Shown here piece after piece: positions 11,542 to 20,499 of a DNA stretch of 64,000 bases. The translations under genes were made by a program, and so were the position numbers. Below the pieces are notes generated by a model that saw only the letters and a program-made list of their open reading frames with translations, searched no databases and was not told the DNA's origin. The stretch's first letter is position 1. Each line of letters starts with the position of its first letter. This DNA comes from Photobacterium halotolerans DSM 18316 (GTDB taxonomy: Bacteria; Pseudomonadota; Gammaproteobacteria; Enterobacterales; Vibrionaceae): the NCBI RefSeq assembly GCF_000425165.1, contig NZ_KE384319.1, positions 62,001 to 126,000 of the forward strand, in the 5' to 3' direction.

Positions 11542-11615
11542 GGCGCGTTGGCAGAGTGGCTATGCAGCGGATTGCAAATCCGTGGACCTCGGTTCGACTC
11601 CGGGACGCGCCTCCA
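11542..11615 (+). tRNA. tRNA-Cys (GCA)
   Basis: A 74-nt cloverleaf. The acceptor stem GGCGCGT pairs with ACGCGCC, the anticodon stem-loop GCGGATTGCAAATCCGT places GCA at 11574-11576, the T-arm contains GGTTCGACTCC, and the 3' TCCA is encoded. The sequence closely follows E. coli tRNA-Cys. It stands alone, with its own promoter and a downstream terminator. Confidence 0.97.
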
Positions 11616-11668
11616 TTCTTATCGAACTTCACCTCCTGCAAGCAAAATCTGCATGTCGTTTGAGGGGA

Positions 11669-11693
11669 AAAGCCCGCAGTAACTACGGGCTTT
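11669..11693. terminator. Bidirectional terminator between tRNA-Cys and the HiPIP gene
   Basis: AAAGCCCG (11669-11676) pairs with CGGGCTTT (11686-11693). T-rich sequence follows on the plus strand, and A/T sequence on the other side suits the convergent gene. Confidence 0.65.
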
Positions 11694-11701
11694 GTCATCT
11701 G

Positions 11702-12013
11702 TTAAGCAGGTTTGGCCGTCCAGGCAGAGCACCAGCCATTTACATTCACCGCTTTACCGGGAAAGATTGAGCAGGGTCTCCATTCATCACCTTCATTACC
11801 TTGTATCAGCATACAGTTACCGCAATGGTTCTCTTCATGAGGCGACTTATGCGTGTATTGCAAGGCAGTTGCCTGAGCATCATCTTCTGCCAGATGTGGC
11901 AGTTCTTCACTGGCCAGCGCTTTACGCTGCAGGATCTGATCACCCAGTGTGATGCCTATGATGCCTGCCATAGTCAGGCGCAGAAAGCGCCGACGGTCAG
12001 TTGAGGTTTTCAT
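11702..12013 (-). CDS. Tat-exported high-potential iron-sulfur protein
   Basis: A 103-aa protein with a twin-arginine signal (TDRRRFLRLTMAGIIG near residues 5-20) and a small mature domain bearing four cysteines in the HiPIP arrangement: C-x2-C in HCGNCML, then WRPC, then GWCSAW. HiPIPs bind a 4Fe-4S cluster and carry electrons in the periplasm. The start is the ATG at 12011-12013, with AAGGA upstream, rather than the GTG one codon earlier. It is monocistronic, convergent with the tRNA-Cys gene. Its electron-transfer partner is not evident from the context. Confidence 0.88.
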   Translation of the reverse strand: MKTSTDRRRFLRLTMAGIIGITLGDQILQRKALASEELPHLAEDDAQATALQYTHKSPHEENHCGNCMLIQGNEGDEWRPCSIFPGKAVNVNGWCSAWTAKPA

Positions 12014-12321
12014 CACATTTTCCTTTTATAGTCATTTATTGCTCACATGCTGTTCACCGGATTTACTCAGCGAACTGAGTAATTGTGGGAAAGAATCGGC
12101 AAATCCGCTAAAAAATCACAGTGTTAAGTTTTTGAGGTAGGTTGCGCTTTATTATTAATTTCTGACCCGCGAGGGATCTGAATTGCTTAGAGAGTCCATT
12201 AAGAGTTTGAGATTACGCAAAAAAAGATAATTTTTAACAAATCACTTGTTGAAACATTTTGTTTACATCCCCATTCTGTACGGCATTATCACCGATGATA
12301 AAAATCAATGAAGGTATAGGG
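12014..12321. other. Divergent intergenic region
   Basis: This separates the HiPIP gene (leftward) and a HAD hydrolase gene (rightward). It is AT-rich around 12120-12260 and must hold both promoters. No hexamer pair is convincing enough to annotate. Confidence 0.3.
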
Positions 12322-12978
12322 ATGAATCTGTTGTTAGTGGATGTGGATGGTGCTTTGGTGAATGCCAGGGAAATGGATATGATGTGTTTTCAGCAAGCCG
12401 TCGAAGCCGTCCTCCACATCACTTTGGATAAATCGCGCTATCAAGAGCGGGGGGTGACGGATTCGGCAATGTTAGATGAGATCCTTCATCAGTATCCTGT
12501 GCTTTCGAGCCGCTCAATTGTTCACCGTCAGGTAGAACAAAAGTATCTGGAGAATCTCACGGCCAGACTGCATTCAGTCCCTCAAGAGATTGTGCTGAGT
12601 AAAGGTGCCAGAGAGTTTCTTGAGCAAATGGCTGTCCGGGACGATACGCATGTTGCTATTACCAGTGGCGGATGGGCAGCGGCAAGTCGCCTGAAATTGA
12701 AAGCGGCAGGAATAGATGTAAGTAAAATGACTTTTGCCTCGTCGTCTGATGCTGCCAGCAGAACGGAAATCATGGCGCTTGCTGCATTCAGAGCGAAGCA
12801 GGATACGGGAATGACGTTTAAGCGCCGGATAGTGTTTGCGGAAGGTGAGTGGAATCAAAGAGCTTCTCAGGAGCTGGGTTATGAATTTGTCGCTGTCGGT
12901 AAAAAGTTAAGTCACCATACTTATATTCCCAGTTTGTCGTTTTATCAGGCTGTTCTTCCCAAGTTCGACATCAATTAA
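12322..12978 (+). CDS. HAD-superfamily hydrolase
   Basis: A 218-aa haloacid-dehalogenase-like protein. Motif I is DVDGALV, with both aspartates present and alanine in place of the usual threonine. A helical cap (about 20-90) is followed by motif II TSGGW, a conserved lysine in the RLKLKAAG region, and a motif III/IV area at FAEGEW that is unusual (FAEGEWNQ where FVGD is expected). Phosphatase activity on a small metabolite is likely but the substrate is unknown. The ATG at 12322 has AGGGA-type sequence immediately upstream. The longer frame from 12259 adds residues with no HAD similarity. Confidence 0.72.
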   Translation: MNLLLVDVDGALVNAREMDMMCFQQAVEAVLHITLDKSRYQERGVTDSAMLDEILHQYPVLSSRSIVHRQVEQKYLENLTARLHSVPQEIVLSKGAREFLEQMAVRDDTHVAITSGGWAAASRLKLKAAGIDVSKMTFASSSDAASRTEIMALAAFRAKQDTGMTFKRRIVFAEGEWNQRASQELGYEFVAVGKKLSHHTYIPSLSFYQAVLPKFDIN

Positions 12979-12990
12979 TGGCTGAAGAAT

Positions 12991-13019
12991 GTTACCAGGC
13001 CGACAAAATGTCTGGTAAC
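12991..13019 (+). terminator. Stem-loop downstream of the HAD gene
   Basis: GTTACCAG (12991-12998) pairs with CTGGTAAC (13012-13019), 12 bases after the stop codon. There is no good T-run, so its role as terminator is uncertain. Confidence 0.35.
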
Positions 13020-13140
13020 ACGGTGAAGCTATTACGCAATGATGAGAGTGTATTACCATGTTTGGATGTCAGTCTTCGTATGGCGTGAGAACACATGATA
13101 ATGATGGCTCTGATTCAGCATAGGGAGCCAGGTGGTTATG

Positions 13141-13521
13141 ATGTCTTTCATCCGTCAGTCTGTGTTTATTGTGGCTCTGCTGTGTGGTTCCGGCACTGTG
13201 CTCGCAGCCGGCAGCAATACATTCTGTGCAACTCCATTACAAACGTTAAGGCCTGATTTATCTCAAATCATGGCGTCGAATACACCAGAAACAAGCATAG
13301 TCATTTTCCAGTCTATGTTGCGGCAGGCCAGTACCTATCATGACAAAACAGCCCTGATTGAGTTGCTGGGCGCAATCGCGCATAACTATTATCTGGTTGG
13401 GAACAACGAGCAAGCACGCTTCTATCTCAAGCAGGCCGAACCATTTGTATCCGATGCTGCCGATACCACGAAAACAAACACCAGCCTGGTTAATACCATG
13501 CAGAACGTAAGAAATCAGTAA
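13141..13521 (+). CDS. Secreted hypothetical protein
   Basis: A 126-aa protein with a Sec signal peptide (hydrophobic stretch VFIVALLCGSGTVLAAG, cleavage near residue 23). The mature part contains one TPR-like stretch (IAHNYYLVGNNEQARFYLKQAEPF). I do not recognise a named family. Starts at 13138 or 13141 are equally compatible; AGGTGG sits six bases before 13141. It is a single gene flanked by unrelated coding regions. Confidence 0.62.
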   Translation: MSFIRQSVFIVALLCGSGTVLAAGSNTFCATPLQTLRPDLSQIMASNTPETSIVIFQSMLRQASTYHDKTALIELLGAIAHNYYLVGNNEQARFYLKQAEPFVSDAADTTKTNTSLVNTMQNVRNQ

Positions 13522-13697
13522 TCTGATACTCATGGTTGTTCATAGGATACAAGGCAATTGATAAATTTGACATTGAGCGAAGTTATTTGTTTGTTTTACA
13601 TCCCGGTATAGGATCTGATGAGTGCCTGGGATAAATTGGCGTTACGCTAATGTTGCTGCATCTTTGCAATGAAGATGGGTCTGTTTTCTTGTGGTAG

Positions 13698-14144
13698 ATG
13701 TTGATGTCTGAAAGTGGTGAGGTGAGATCTGTAATGGCAAGGGAGGATTGGATTGATGCCTGGTTTCTGGATATCTGGGCCAATGCGAGTAGCTCCAGTC
13801 TCGCTGAGTATGTCTCTGATCCCTTTATTTTTCACTTGCCGGGCGGTCGCCGGCATCCTCTGTCTCATGAAAGCTACCTTTCATACCTGCTGTTATGGCG
13901 GCAAAAATTCAAGTCTGTCGCTTTCTCGATCTCAGATGTCATTAGTCAGCCGCCACTGACAGTGGTCAGATATCGCTGTCAGGCTCAATATCATGGCGGA
14001 TGGTTCAATTTGCCGGGTAAAAAACAGACGATACAGATGACAGGTATGATCCAGTTCCGGCTGGAAAACGGCCTGATTGTTGAGTGCTGGCTGGAAGATA
14101 GCAGCTTTGAGCTCTATAAACAGTTATCAGGTACCGTGAAGTAA
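13698..14144 (+). CDS. NTF2-like (SnoaL-type) protein
   Basis: A 148-aa protein with features of the NTF2/SnoaL fold: an N-terminal helix (WIDAWFLDIW), a DPFIFHLPGGRR segment, and an alternating beta-strand C-terminal half ending in VECWLEDSSFELYKQLSG. Such small cone-shaped proteins often bind or isomerise small molecules; no activity can be assigned. Alternative starts are ATG 13704 and 13734, and no clear ribosome-binding site decides between them. The fold assignment is inference from sequence character. Confidence 0.55.
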   Translation: MLMSESGEVRSVMAREDWIDAWFLDIWANASSSSLAEYVSDPFIFHLPGGRRHPLSHESYLSYLLLWRQKFKSVAFSISDVISQPPLTVVRYRCQAQYHGGWFNLPGKKQTIQMTGMIQFRLENGLIVECWLEDSSFELYKQLSGTVK

Positions 14145-14618
14145 TTTATGTCAGCCATACTATAAAAGTGAAGAACATACGGCTGAAATAACAGTATTTT
14201 AGATATCAAAAGGCCATGTTTATACACCTTTGTGTCAGACTTTTTTGTCGTAGAGACTTTTTTTGCGACAATGATGGAATGTCAAAAAGTTAGAATTCTT
14301 TGTGATAAAAAATGCACCTATATAATCCTAGGTAATAATAAACCCCACATAATCGCCATTGGAACTTGTTCAACTTATTGAAGTCTTATAGGTAGCAGAG
14401 TTTTTATTCATTGTTGCTTATATTTGAAACAAACACGAACGGCTGGATTTATTTAGTTTATTGATCGTTAATTATTATAAGTAAATACATTTTTGCCCTG
14501 ATATTCATACGAATTCTTATCAGTACATTTTTATTCATCGACAAGGAGTGTCAACCACCATTCATGCACTTGATCATAAGAGCATGGGAATATGACACTA
14601 GCAGTTTAAGGTGAATAT
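14145..14618. other. Long AT-rich leader upstream of the AraC-type gene
   Basis: These 474 bases hold no gene I can support. The stretch is strongly AT-rich (14220-14540). Together with the length before the regulator gene, this suggests a long regulatory leader, but no palindrome or promoter stands out. Confidence 0.3.
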
Positions 14619-15329
14619 GTGATTTGGGTTAGCAGTAGTCATCATGACAAGCAGGTTGAAGCTAAAGAAAATTTGAAGCTTTCGCACAAGGTCATTGAGA
14701 TTTCTCCTTATGAGTTATTGTCATCAATGACGGGGCAAGAGCTGATTTTTCTTGAAGTGATTGATTCGACATCGGAAGGGTTTGAGCTGCTGCGTGCAGT
14801 GAAAAATCGCTTCCCGGCCGCAAAGGTTGTTGTCGTATACCATAACCTGGATGGGAATCTGGCCCTTAATGTTTTAAGGGCCGGTGGTGAAGATGTGCTG
14901 GCGGCCAATGCCAGCAGGCAAGAGCTGGAGGAGTGTTTTAGCAGACTGCACACACACAATATTGAAAACGAATCTGAGCCTGGTTTCGAAAACCGTGAGC
15001 TTTCAATCCGGCCTGCACTGAAAATTATTGATGAAAACCTGAGTTCTCCACTGCGCGAGGAAGAGCTGGCAAGTGCTTGCCATTACTCACCGACTTACTT
15101 CTCCCGTTTATTCCATAGTATTATGGGAGTCACGCTGAAACAGTACATTATAAAGAAACGGCTGGATCTGGCGTGTGGTTTATTAAGCTCTGATCGAGAG
15201 AAAATTTCTCAGATCGCTAATTCTTCTGGTTTCAAGGATGTTTCCTATTTCTCCCGTGTTTTTAAAAAGCACATGGGATGCTCACCGGGTGAGTTCAGAA
15301 TGAGGAAGCACAATTTAAATCACAATTAA
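14619..15329 (+). CDS. AraC-family regulator with receiver-like N-terminal domain
   Basis: A 236-aa protein. Residues about 1-112 look like a response-regulator receiver fold (KVVVVYHNLDGNLALNVLRAGGEDVLAANAS resembles the beta4-alpha4-beta5 part), but the expected phosphoacceptor position in LIFLEV is glutamate (E46) instead of aspartate. Residues about 130-230 are an AraC double helix-turn-helix: LREEELASACHYSPTYFSRLFHSIMG and ISQIANSSGFKDVSYFSRVFKKHMGCSPGEFR. The start is GTG at 14619, with AAGG about eight bases upstream. It is monocistronic with its own terminator. The targets are unknown; the neighbouring binding-protein gene is a possible one. Confidence 0.82.
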   Translation: MIWVSSSHHDKQVEAKENLKLSHKVIEISPYELLSSMTGQELIFLEVIDSTSEGFELLRAVKNRFPAAKVVVVYHNLDGNLALNVLRAGGEDVLAANASRQELEECFSRLHTHNIENESEPGFENRELSIRPALKIIDENLSSPLREEELASACHYSPTYFSRLFHSIMGVTLKQYIIKKRLDLACGLLSSDREKISQIANSSGFKDVSYFSRVFKKHMGCSPGEFRMRKHNLNHN

Positions 15330-15400
15330 TCTGTTATCGGAGTGCTTAGTGGTGTGTCTGGAAATATAAGCACGCCTGTATGAATTCCTTCATTGTGTTT

Positions 15401-15429
15401 ACTGCATTGCGAAACAATGCAGTTTTTTT
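15401..15429 (+). terminator. Rho-independent terminator after the AraC-type gene
   Basis: ACTGCATTG pairs with CAATGCAGT across a CGAAA loop and is followed by a T-run of seven. Confidence 0.9.
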
Positions 15430-15608
15430 GCGTACAATTTCTCACAAATAAGACAATGTGTTGGCATTAATGGACATCACAAAAAAACACAGAAACTTTC
15501 AATTCTGACACACAATTATTCTGTCCTCAGATGAAAATGATCACACAGACACTGCTATCTTTATTTCAATGCTGAGTATGCGTGTTCTGTTGTGTCCGGA
15601 GGTGTCCG

Positions 15609-16409
15609 ATGCGATTCACCTTATCTTTTAGGTTGCTGCTGCTGTCTTTAGCACTGTTTCTGGTGTGCGTCAGTCAGGTTCATGCGGCGTCGAGCCGATT
15701 ACAGAAAGTCATGGACAGGGGAGTACTCCGGGTGGGTACCACCGGCGACTGGGGGCCGATGACTATGCGGGATCCTGCGACAAATTTCTACAAAGGATAC
15801 GACATTGATATTACGACTGAGCTGGCCAAGGATCTCGGTGTGACTGTTGAATACGTCGCCACGGACTGGAAAGCCCTGGTCAGCGGGATTGTCACGGAAA
15901 AATATGACCTGACCGGCAGTGCGGCGCTCAATATCAGCCGGGCTAAGATAGTCGGCTACAGCCAGCCTTACTATTACCTTGCCTTTGTGCCGGTGACGCA
16001 GAAAACGAACCAGACTCGTTTTCGCTATTGGGCCGATTTTAATTCCTCATCGGTCACGGTGGCTTCCCGCCGGGGGGCCGTTGAGGAAACCATGGTAAAA
16101 GAATTCTTTCCCAGAGCCAGACAGCAGGTGATAGAGAATGGAAAATCTTATCAGGAATTACTGGCAAACCGCGCCAATGTCATTGTGACGTCCAATATTG
16201 AGGCCGCAATGCTAATCAGCCGGTTTCCGCAGTTGACCATTCCCAACGTGCAGGGGATGCGACGGGCAACACCGTTGGCAATGTTGATGCCAAGAGATGA
16301 TCAAGTCTGGATTAACTTCATCAATCAATGGATAGAGTTAAAGAAAACACAGGGATTTTTTGACCGGATAGCTGAAAAATGGGGACTGGCCGTCATGGAT
16401 ATTGAGTAA
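15609..16409 (+). CDS. Periplasmic substrate-binding protein family 3 (PheC-like)
   Basis: A 266-aa protein with a Sec signal peptide (LLLLSLALFLVCVSQVHAASS, cleavage near residue 27) and a family 3 solute-binding fold: VLRVGTTGDWGPM at the N-terminus, YKGYDIDITTELAKDLGV, ISRAKIVGYSQPYYY. The strand VLRVGTTGD and overall length resemble periplasmic cyclohexadienyl dehydratase (PheC), which converts prephenate or arogenate, but ordinary amino-acid-binding proteins look similar and no ABC permease genes are adjacent. The ATG at 15609 has GGAGG at 15598-15602. The downstream HAD gene is close (about 95 bases) and may be co-transcribed. Confidence 0.75.
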   Translation: MRFTLSFRLLLLSLALFLVCVSQVHAASSRLQKVMDRGVLRVGTTGDWGPMTMRDPATNFYKGYDIDITTELAKDLGVTVEYVATDWKALVSGIVTEKYDLTGSAALNISRAKIVGYSQPYYYLAFVPVTQKTNQTRFRYWADFNSSSVTVASRRGAVEETMVKEFFPRARQQVIENGKSYQELLANRANVIVTSNIEAAMLISRFPQLTIPNVQGMRRATPLAMLMPRDDQVWINFINQWIELKKTQGFFDRIAEKWGLAVMDIE

Positions 16410-16503
16410 CCAGTCGTTGTGTGTCGGAATAACAGTCATTCACTCTGGATCTGTACTGGCCACTTGCGTCACTATGGTAAAACGTACTGATTTGGAGGTG
16501 GAT

Positions 16504-17109
16504 ATGGATTTGTCACGGTATCAGGGATTAATTTTCGATATGGACGGCACACTGATTGACTCAATGCCAGCCCATATAACAGCCCGGCGCTATGCCTGCG
16601 AGCAATTCAACATTCCTTTTGATTCGCAGTGGCTGATGAGTCTGGGTGGCTCACCCACGATCAAAACCGCGCAAATGATGAATGAAAAATATCAGACGGA
16701 TCATGATATCCGGGAAGTGGCTGATACCAAATGGCGTTTTTTTGAAGCGCTGGAACACAAGGGAGAGGCCATTCCGGCCACTGTTAATCTTTTATTGCAG
16801 TATAAAGGCCAGAAGAAAGTGGCCGTCGGTACCGGATGCCGCAAGGTTAATGCAGAAAATTTGCTGACCATAACCGACCTTTTACCTTTACTTGACGCCT
16901 TAGTCACTGCTGACGATGTGCGGAACCATAAACCTCATCCGGATACTTTCCTTGAAGCCGCTAAACGTATTGGGCTGGCGCCTCATCAGTGTGTGGTTTT
17001 TGAAGATACCGATTTAGGACGGCGGGCGGCATTGGCTGCAGGGATGGATTGTTTTCTTGTTGTCGATGGCGCCATCGCAGAATTCACCTCAGCAACGCCA
17101 GTGCGATAG
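16504..17109 (+). CDS. yqaB: HAD phosphatase, YqaB/beta-phosphoglucomutase-like
   Basis: A 201-aa HAD hydrolase of subfamily IA. Motif I is FDMDGTLIDS with a helical cap, followed by AVGTGCRK (motif II), HKPHPDTFLEAAKRIG (motif III lysine) and VVFEDTDLGRRAALAAGMD (motif IV). Length and motifs match E. coli YqaB, which dephosphorylates fructose-1-phosphate and 6-phosphogluconate. The ATG at 16504 is preceded by GGAGGTGG; the frame could open at 16402, overlapping the previous gene, but those residues are not HAD-like. The yqaB name is by family resemblance. Confidence 0.78.
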   Translation: MDLSRYQGLIFDMDGTLIDSMPAHITARRYACEQFNIPFDSQWLMSLGGSPTIKTAQMMNEKYQTDHDIREVADTKWRFFEALEHKGEAIPATVNLLLQYKGQKKVAVGTGCRKVNAENLLTITDLLPLLDALVTADDVRNHKPHPDTFLEAAKRIGLAPHQCVVFEDTDLGRRAALAAGMDCFLVVDGAIAEFTSATPVR

Positions 17110-17236
17110 CACTACATTAGCGTTGACTAAATTTATGATTCTATGTGATTTATTTTTTATTTAGTGGCAGGATTTTAATGCGTTTTTATGCTGGTCGCAC
17201 TACAATCAAAATATAATATTTAGTAAGGAGGTGATT

Positions 17237-17572
17237 GTGAAAGCCTTAACAACAATAGTAGTGGGATTATCTGGTCTGGCTTTGGCAGGATGCAGTGCAT
17301 CAATCGATGAGCGTGCTAATGACTTCGTCGATGTCAGCTATTCCTTATGCGGTGCAAAAGTGAAAGCGTTTTCTCAGAGTGATGACGGAAAAATCCGTGT
17401 GGTGTGTGAAAACGACAGCTATTTTTCTGTCAATAATCAGCAAACGCTGACAGTCATGAATGAGATTAACGGCGCATATTGCCATGGACGAGGTTTCAGC
17501 CATTTTAATGAGCGCTCAGATTTTTATACGTTCACCTGCATGAATGATAAAAACTTCAATATTCCGAAATAA
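17237..17572 (+). CDS. Putative lipoprotein
   Basis: A 111-aa lipoprotein with a type II signal peptide ending in the lipobox LALAGC (lipidated Cys near residue 18). The mature domain has four further cysteines that could form disulfides. The start is GTG at 17237, with AGGAGG five bases upstream (17226-17231). I do not recognise the family. It stands alone between the HAD gene and the convergent sensor kinase. Confidence 0.65.
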   Translation: MKALTTIVVGLSGLALAGCSASIDERANDFVDVSYSLCGAKVKAFSQSDDGKIRVVCENDSYFSVNNQQTLTVMNEINGAYCHGRGFSHFNERSDFYTFTCMNDKNFNIPK

Positions 17573-17595
17573 TCTATGCGCTAAAGTTGCTTGAT

Positions 17596-17622
17596 TGCCA
17601 GACTTCGCTTGCGGGTCTGGCA
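17596..17622. terminator. Stem-loop between convergent genes
   Basis: TGCCAGAC (17596-17603) pairs with GTCTGGCA (17615-17622) between the lipoprotein gene and the convergent kinase gene. There is no strong T-run. Confidence 0.4.
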
Positions 17623-17644
17623 TCCTTTGTGATCGGATTATAGA

Positions 17645-20038
17645 TCAGTTTTCGTTGCTTGCGTTTAGGTACCACCGAGTGAGTTGCCGTTCGTAATCAT
17701 CCAGCCAGGAAAGCAGTTCTGTCACTGACCATTGTTCATTAGCGAGCAAATGATCTTCCATCTCTTTAACTGGCTGAGCGAGAGTATTCTGCCCGATAGT
17801 CAGTGCGCCGCCTTTCAGACGGTGAACATAGTGTCTTATATCCACCCACTCACTTTGCTCAATTGCCGTTCTGAGTTTTTTCATGTCTTCTTGGCATGTT
17901 TTCCAGTAGAGTTCTTCCAGTGTTCCACGGTACTGGGGCGTTGTTGGGGAGGCGGGGGGAGATGATTCTGGTTCAGGAAGCCACAAACTGAGAATATTTT
18001 CCAGATCATTGAGGGTGATGGGTTTTGTTAGTATCCCATCCATTCCAAACTCAATGCAACGAAGTTTGTGCTGTTCACTGGTTGCAGCTGAAATCGCGAT
18101 AATTGGAGTGAGAGGTAAACCGTTTTTCTGCTCAAACTTGCGGATACGTTCAGTAACCTGATAACCATCAATGTCTGGCAGATTGCAGTCCATCAGAATA
18201 AGATCGAATTGTTCTCCGGACTCAAGTTTACGTAGTGCTTCCTCACCATGCTCAACAAAGGTGCTGCGTTGGCCAAGTTCACACAACTGCTCATGTAGCA
18301 CTTGTCGGTTTGTGGCTAAATCTTCAACAACTAGAATGTTTGCTGTAAGTTCAGAACTCGGTATCGCTGTTGGGTAAATATCTGACTGAACAAAGGTACT
18401 GTTGTCTTGAATGCGGCAAGCTATTTTCACAGGAATCTTAATGTAAATCGTGGTGCCTGAATTAGGTTGACTCTGTAGACTTATGGTACCACCCATCAGA
18501 AGCACCAGTTGCTTACAAATACTGAGTCCGAGACCTGTTCCACCATACTTATTAGCAATGGTATTATTTGCCTGTTGATAGGCTTCGAAGACTTTACTTT
18601 GTTTATCCGGTGTTATACCGATACCTGAATCTTTAACAGAGATCGTCAAAGTTGCCGTAGTCCTGTCCGTGGAAATCTCTACCAGAGAGAGGCTAAGAAC
18701 GATGTTTCCTTGATCAGTAAACTTAACCGAGTTGGAGAGAAGATTCGTTAAGATTTGTCGAAGCCGCATTGGATCAATATAAACATCAACAGACTCTAGT
18801 TGGCTGGTGAATAGCTGAAGGCGGACGCCTTTTTTATTTGCTGCTAGACGCTGACTGTCAGAAACACTTTTGGCGAGTTCCTCCAAATTACATGGCGCAA
18901 GAGAGAGTGTGAGATTGTGTGATTCGAGTTTCGAGATATCCAACACATCATTAAGTAGTTCAATAAGGTTAGTCGCTGAAGATTTTGCAAGCTCGGTGAG
19001 TGCTTTTTGTCGGGGAGACAGAGGTGTTCTGAGCAACAAGTCTACCGGTGCAAGAACAGCATTCATTGGTGTACGAATTTCGTGAGACATAACAGCTAGG
19101 AACTGCGATTTTTGGTTTTCACTTGCTACTGCGCGCTGTTCTGCAATTCGAGCCTTCAGATAGAGAAAAACTATGATAATGGAAAATACAATCAACGCGA
19201 TGATTTCATGCAAATAGTAATTTACGATGACACGCCAGGACGGTTGACCTATCTGGGTATCTTGCAGCCAAAGTTTATATATATTGTCCCTTTCTTTTGA
19301 GCTGATGTTCTCCAGTGACTTATTAATAATGGATTGCAGAATAGGGTATTGGGGAGCAATTGGCATTTGGAGTGAGACGTACATGTCGATTAATGTGCCA
19401 GAAAGGCTGAGTGTGTTGTAGTAATTTTTTTCAATAATGGCTCTGAGTAGAGCTTCTCCATCGACGACAGCAGACACTGAACCATCGTAAAGTGCCTTAA
19501 GTGCTTCACGAGTGTCATCCTTTATTACTAAATTAATATCAGGGTGGTACTTTCTCAGATAGTACTCCAGTCCACCTCCACCTTTTACTGCGACTTTCAT
19601 ACCACTAAGTTTTTGATACCCGAATACTAGGTTTTGATCTGAGCGTCTAACTATTACAGTGTCGGAAAATAAGTAAGGATGAGAAAATAGCATCTTTTCA
19701 CGTATTGATTCGTGTAAAGTTGGATTGGCGATGGTAGACATATGTATTTTACCAAGTTGGACGTTACGTAGAACTTGATCTGTATGTGCAGGTATCAGTT
19801 TAAACTCAAGCCCTGTCTGTTCCGCGATTTTATCCAGAAAGTAATAACTTAATCCTTTATGTTGACCGTTCTGAGTGTATTCAATTGGCCAATAGTTTTG
19901 TATTGAATAAAGAACGACAGGGTTTGATTTGATCCAAAGCAGTTCTTCCTCAGAAAACGGGATTTTAGACTTAGCATGCACAGAAAAAAACATTAAGCAA
20001 AGCGGTAGGAGCGAAATGATATACTTATGTTTAGTCAC
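17645..20038 (-). CDS. BvgS/EvgS-type hybrid sensor histidine kinase
   Basis: A 797-aa inner-membrane hybrid kinase with a full phosphorelay. In order: signal peptide (1-22), one periplasmic family 3 substrate-binding domain (about 28-260), a transmembrane helix (277-294), a HisKA domain with H319 in SHEIRTPMN, a HATPase domain (N-box near 432, SGIG at 471, GGTGLGLSI at 499-507), a receiver with D617 in LILMDCNLPDIDG, and a C-terminal Hpt domain with H739 in HRLKGGAL. This architecture is that of BvgS, EvgS and RocS1/SadS. Translation appears to start at GTG (20036-20038). No partner regulator is adjacent on the same strand; the REC-EAL gene lies divergently 940 bases away and a REC-LuxR gene lies near 26.4 kb. 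The periplasmic ligand is unknown. Confidence 0.93.
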   Translation of the reverse strand: MTKHKYIISLLPLCLMFFSVHAKSKIPFSEEELLWIKSNPVVLYSIQNYWPIEYTQNGQHKGLSYYFLDKIAEQTGLEFKLIPAHTDQVLRNVQLGKIHMSTIANPTLHESIREKMLFSHPYLFSDTVIVRRSDQNLVFGYQKLSGMKVAVKGGGGLEYYLRKYHPDINLVIKDDTREALKALYDGSVSAVVDGEALLRAIIEKNYYNTLSLSGTLIDMYVSLQMPIAPQYPILQSIINKSLENISSKERDNIYKLWLQDTQIGQPSWRVIVNYYLHEIIALIVFSIIIVFLYLKARIAEQRAVASENQKSQFLAVMSHEIRTPMNAVLAPVDLLLRTPLSPRQKALTELAKSSATNLIELLNDVLDISKLESHNLTLSLAPCNLEELAKSVSDSQRLAANKKGVRLQLFTSQLESVDVYIDPMRLRQILTNLLSNSVKFTDQGNIVLSLSLVEISTDRTTATLTISVKDSGIGITPDKQSKVFEAYQQANNTIANKYGGTGLGLSICKQLVLLMGGTISLQSQPNSGTTIYIKIPVKIACRIQDNSTFVQSDIYPTAIPSSELTANILVVEDLATNRQVLHEQLCELGQRSTFVEHGEEALRKLESGEQFDLILMDCNLPDIDGYQVTERIRKFEQKNGLPLTPIIAISAATSEQHKLRCIEFGMDGILTKPITLNDLENILSLWLPEPESSPPASPTTPQYRGTLEELYWKTCQEDMKKLRTAIEQSEWVDIRHYVHRLKGGALTIGQNTLAQPVKEMEDHLLANEQWSVTELLSWLDDYERQLTRWYLNASNEN

Positions 20039-20119
20039 AGTATCACTATAGAGACAATAAGAAATGCTGTTATTGTAGTTACTCGATGTTTAGATTGGAA
20101 GGGAGGAGGGAATTTAGAG

Positions 20120-20147
20120 GGTGTTCATAGCTCTGTGTCAGCGTAAA
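20120..20147. repeat. Direct repeat, copy 1 (transposon-end-like)
   Basis: CTCTGTGTCAGCGTAAA at 20131-20147 recurs exactly at 23204-23220 in the same orientation, and both copies have GGTGTT a few bases upstream (20120 and 23195). The pair brackets the REC-EAL gene and the ISAs1 fragment. It may be the terminus of an unidentified insertion sequence. Confidence 0.65.
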
Positions 20148-20307
20148 TCACAGATTCACTACATCGAATCTGCCCAGGAAGTGGATGCTCACCGGGATAG
20201 CGCCAGGTTCCAGTTCTGTCTCCAATACGCTTCGTGATCTGTTTGAAAAGCAGTGATGGCAACGGAAACCTGTCGGCTAGTGTATCTCGATCAATTGATT
20301 TTGGCAT
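20125..20307 (-). pseudogene. Short orphan frame, possible remnant of a mobile-element gene
   Basis: A 60-codon reverse-strand frame (DTLADRFPLPSLLFKQITKR and so on, ending IYADTEL) that runs into the repeat at 20120-20147. Its GC-rich codons differ from the AT-rich surroundings. A weak counterpart of its last residues (YADTE) can be read at the second repeat copy near 23.2 kb. It could be the 3' end of a transposase or passenger gene whose remainder is lost. I do not recognise the family. Confidence 0.3.
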
Positions 20308-20499
20308 TACTCCTCAGTTCTATGCAGCTTCATAAGCTGGTAAATAAAAATGATTTTTTGAAACTGAACTGACTCTTAGCCGTGACTTTACCCTCGTGAA
20401 CTCACTTACATTAAGTGTAATTCAGCGGGGTGGATATCAGGGATAATCAAGTATTGGCCTCATATACCAAAAATTCAACCGTTAGTCAACGAATGATTT

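Noticed and set aside
14564..14614. 16-codon frame just before the AraC-type gene as a leader peptide
   Set aside because: The AAGGAG upstream is about 17 bases from the ATG, too far for initiation, and no attenuation structure is present.
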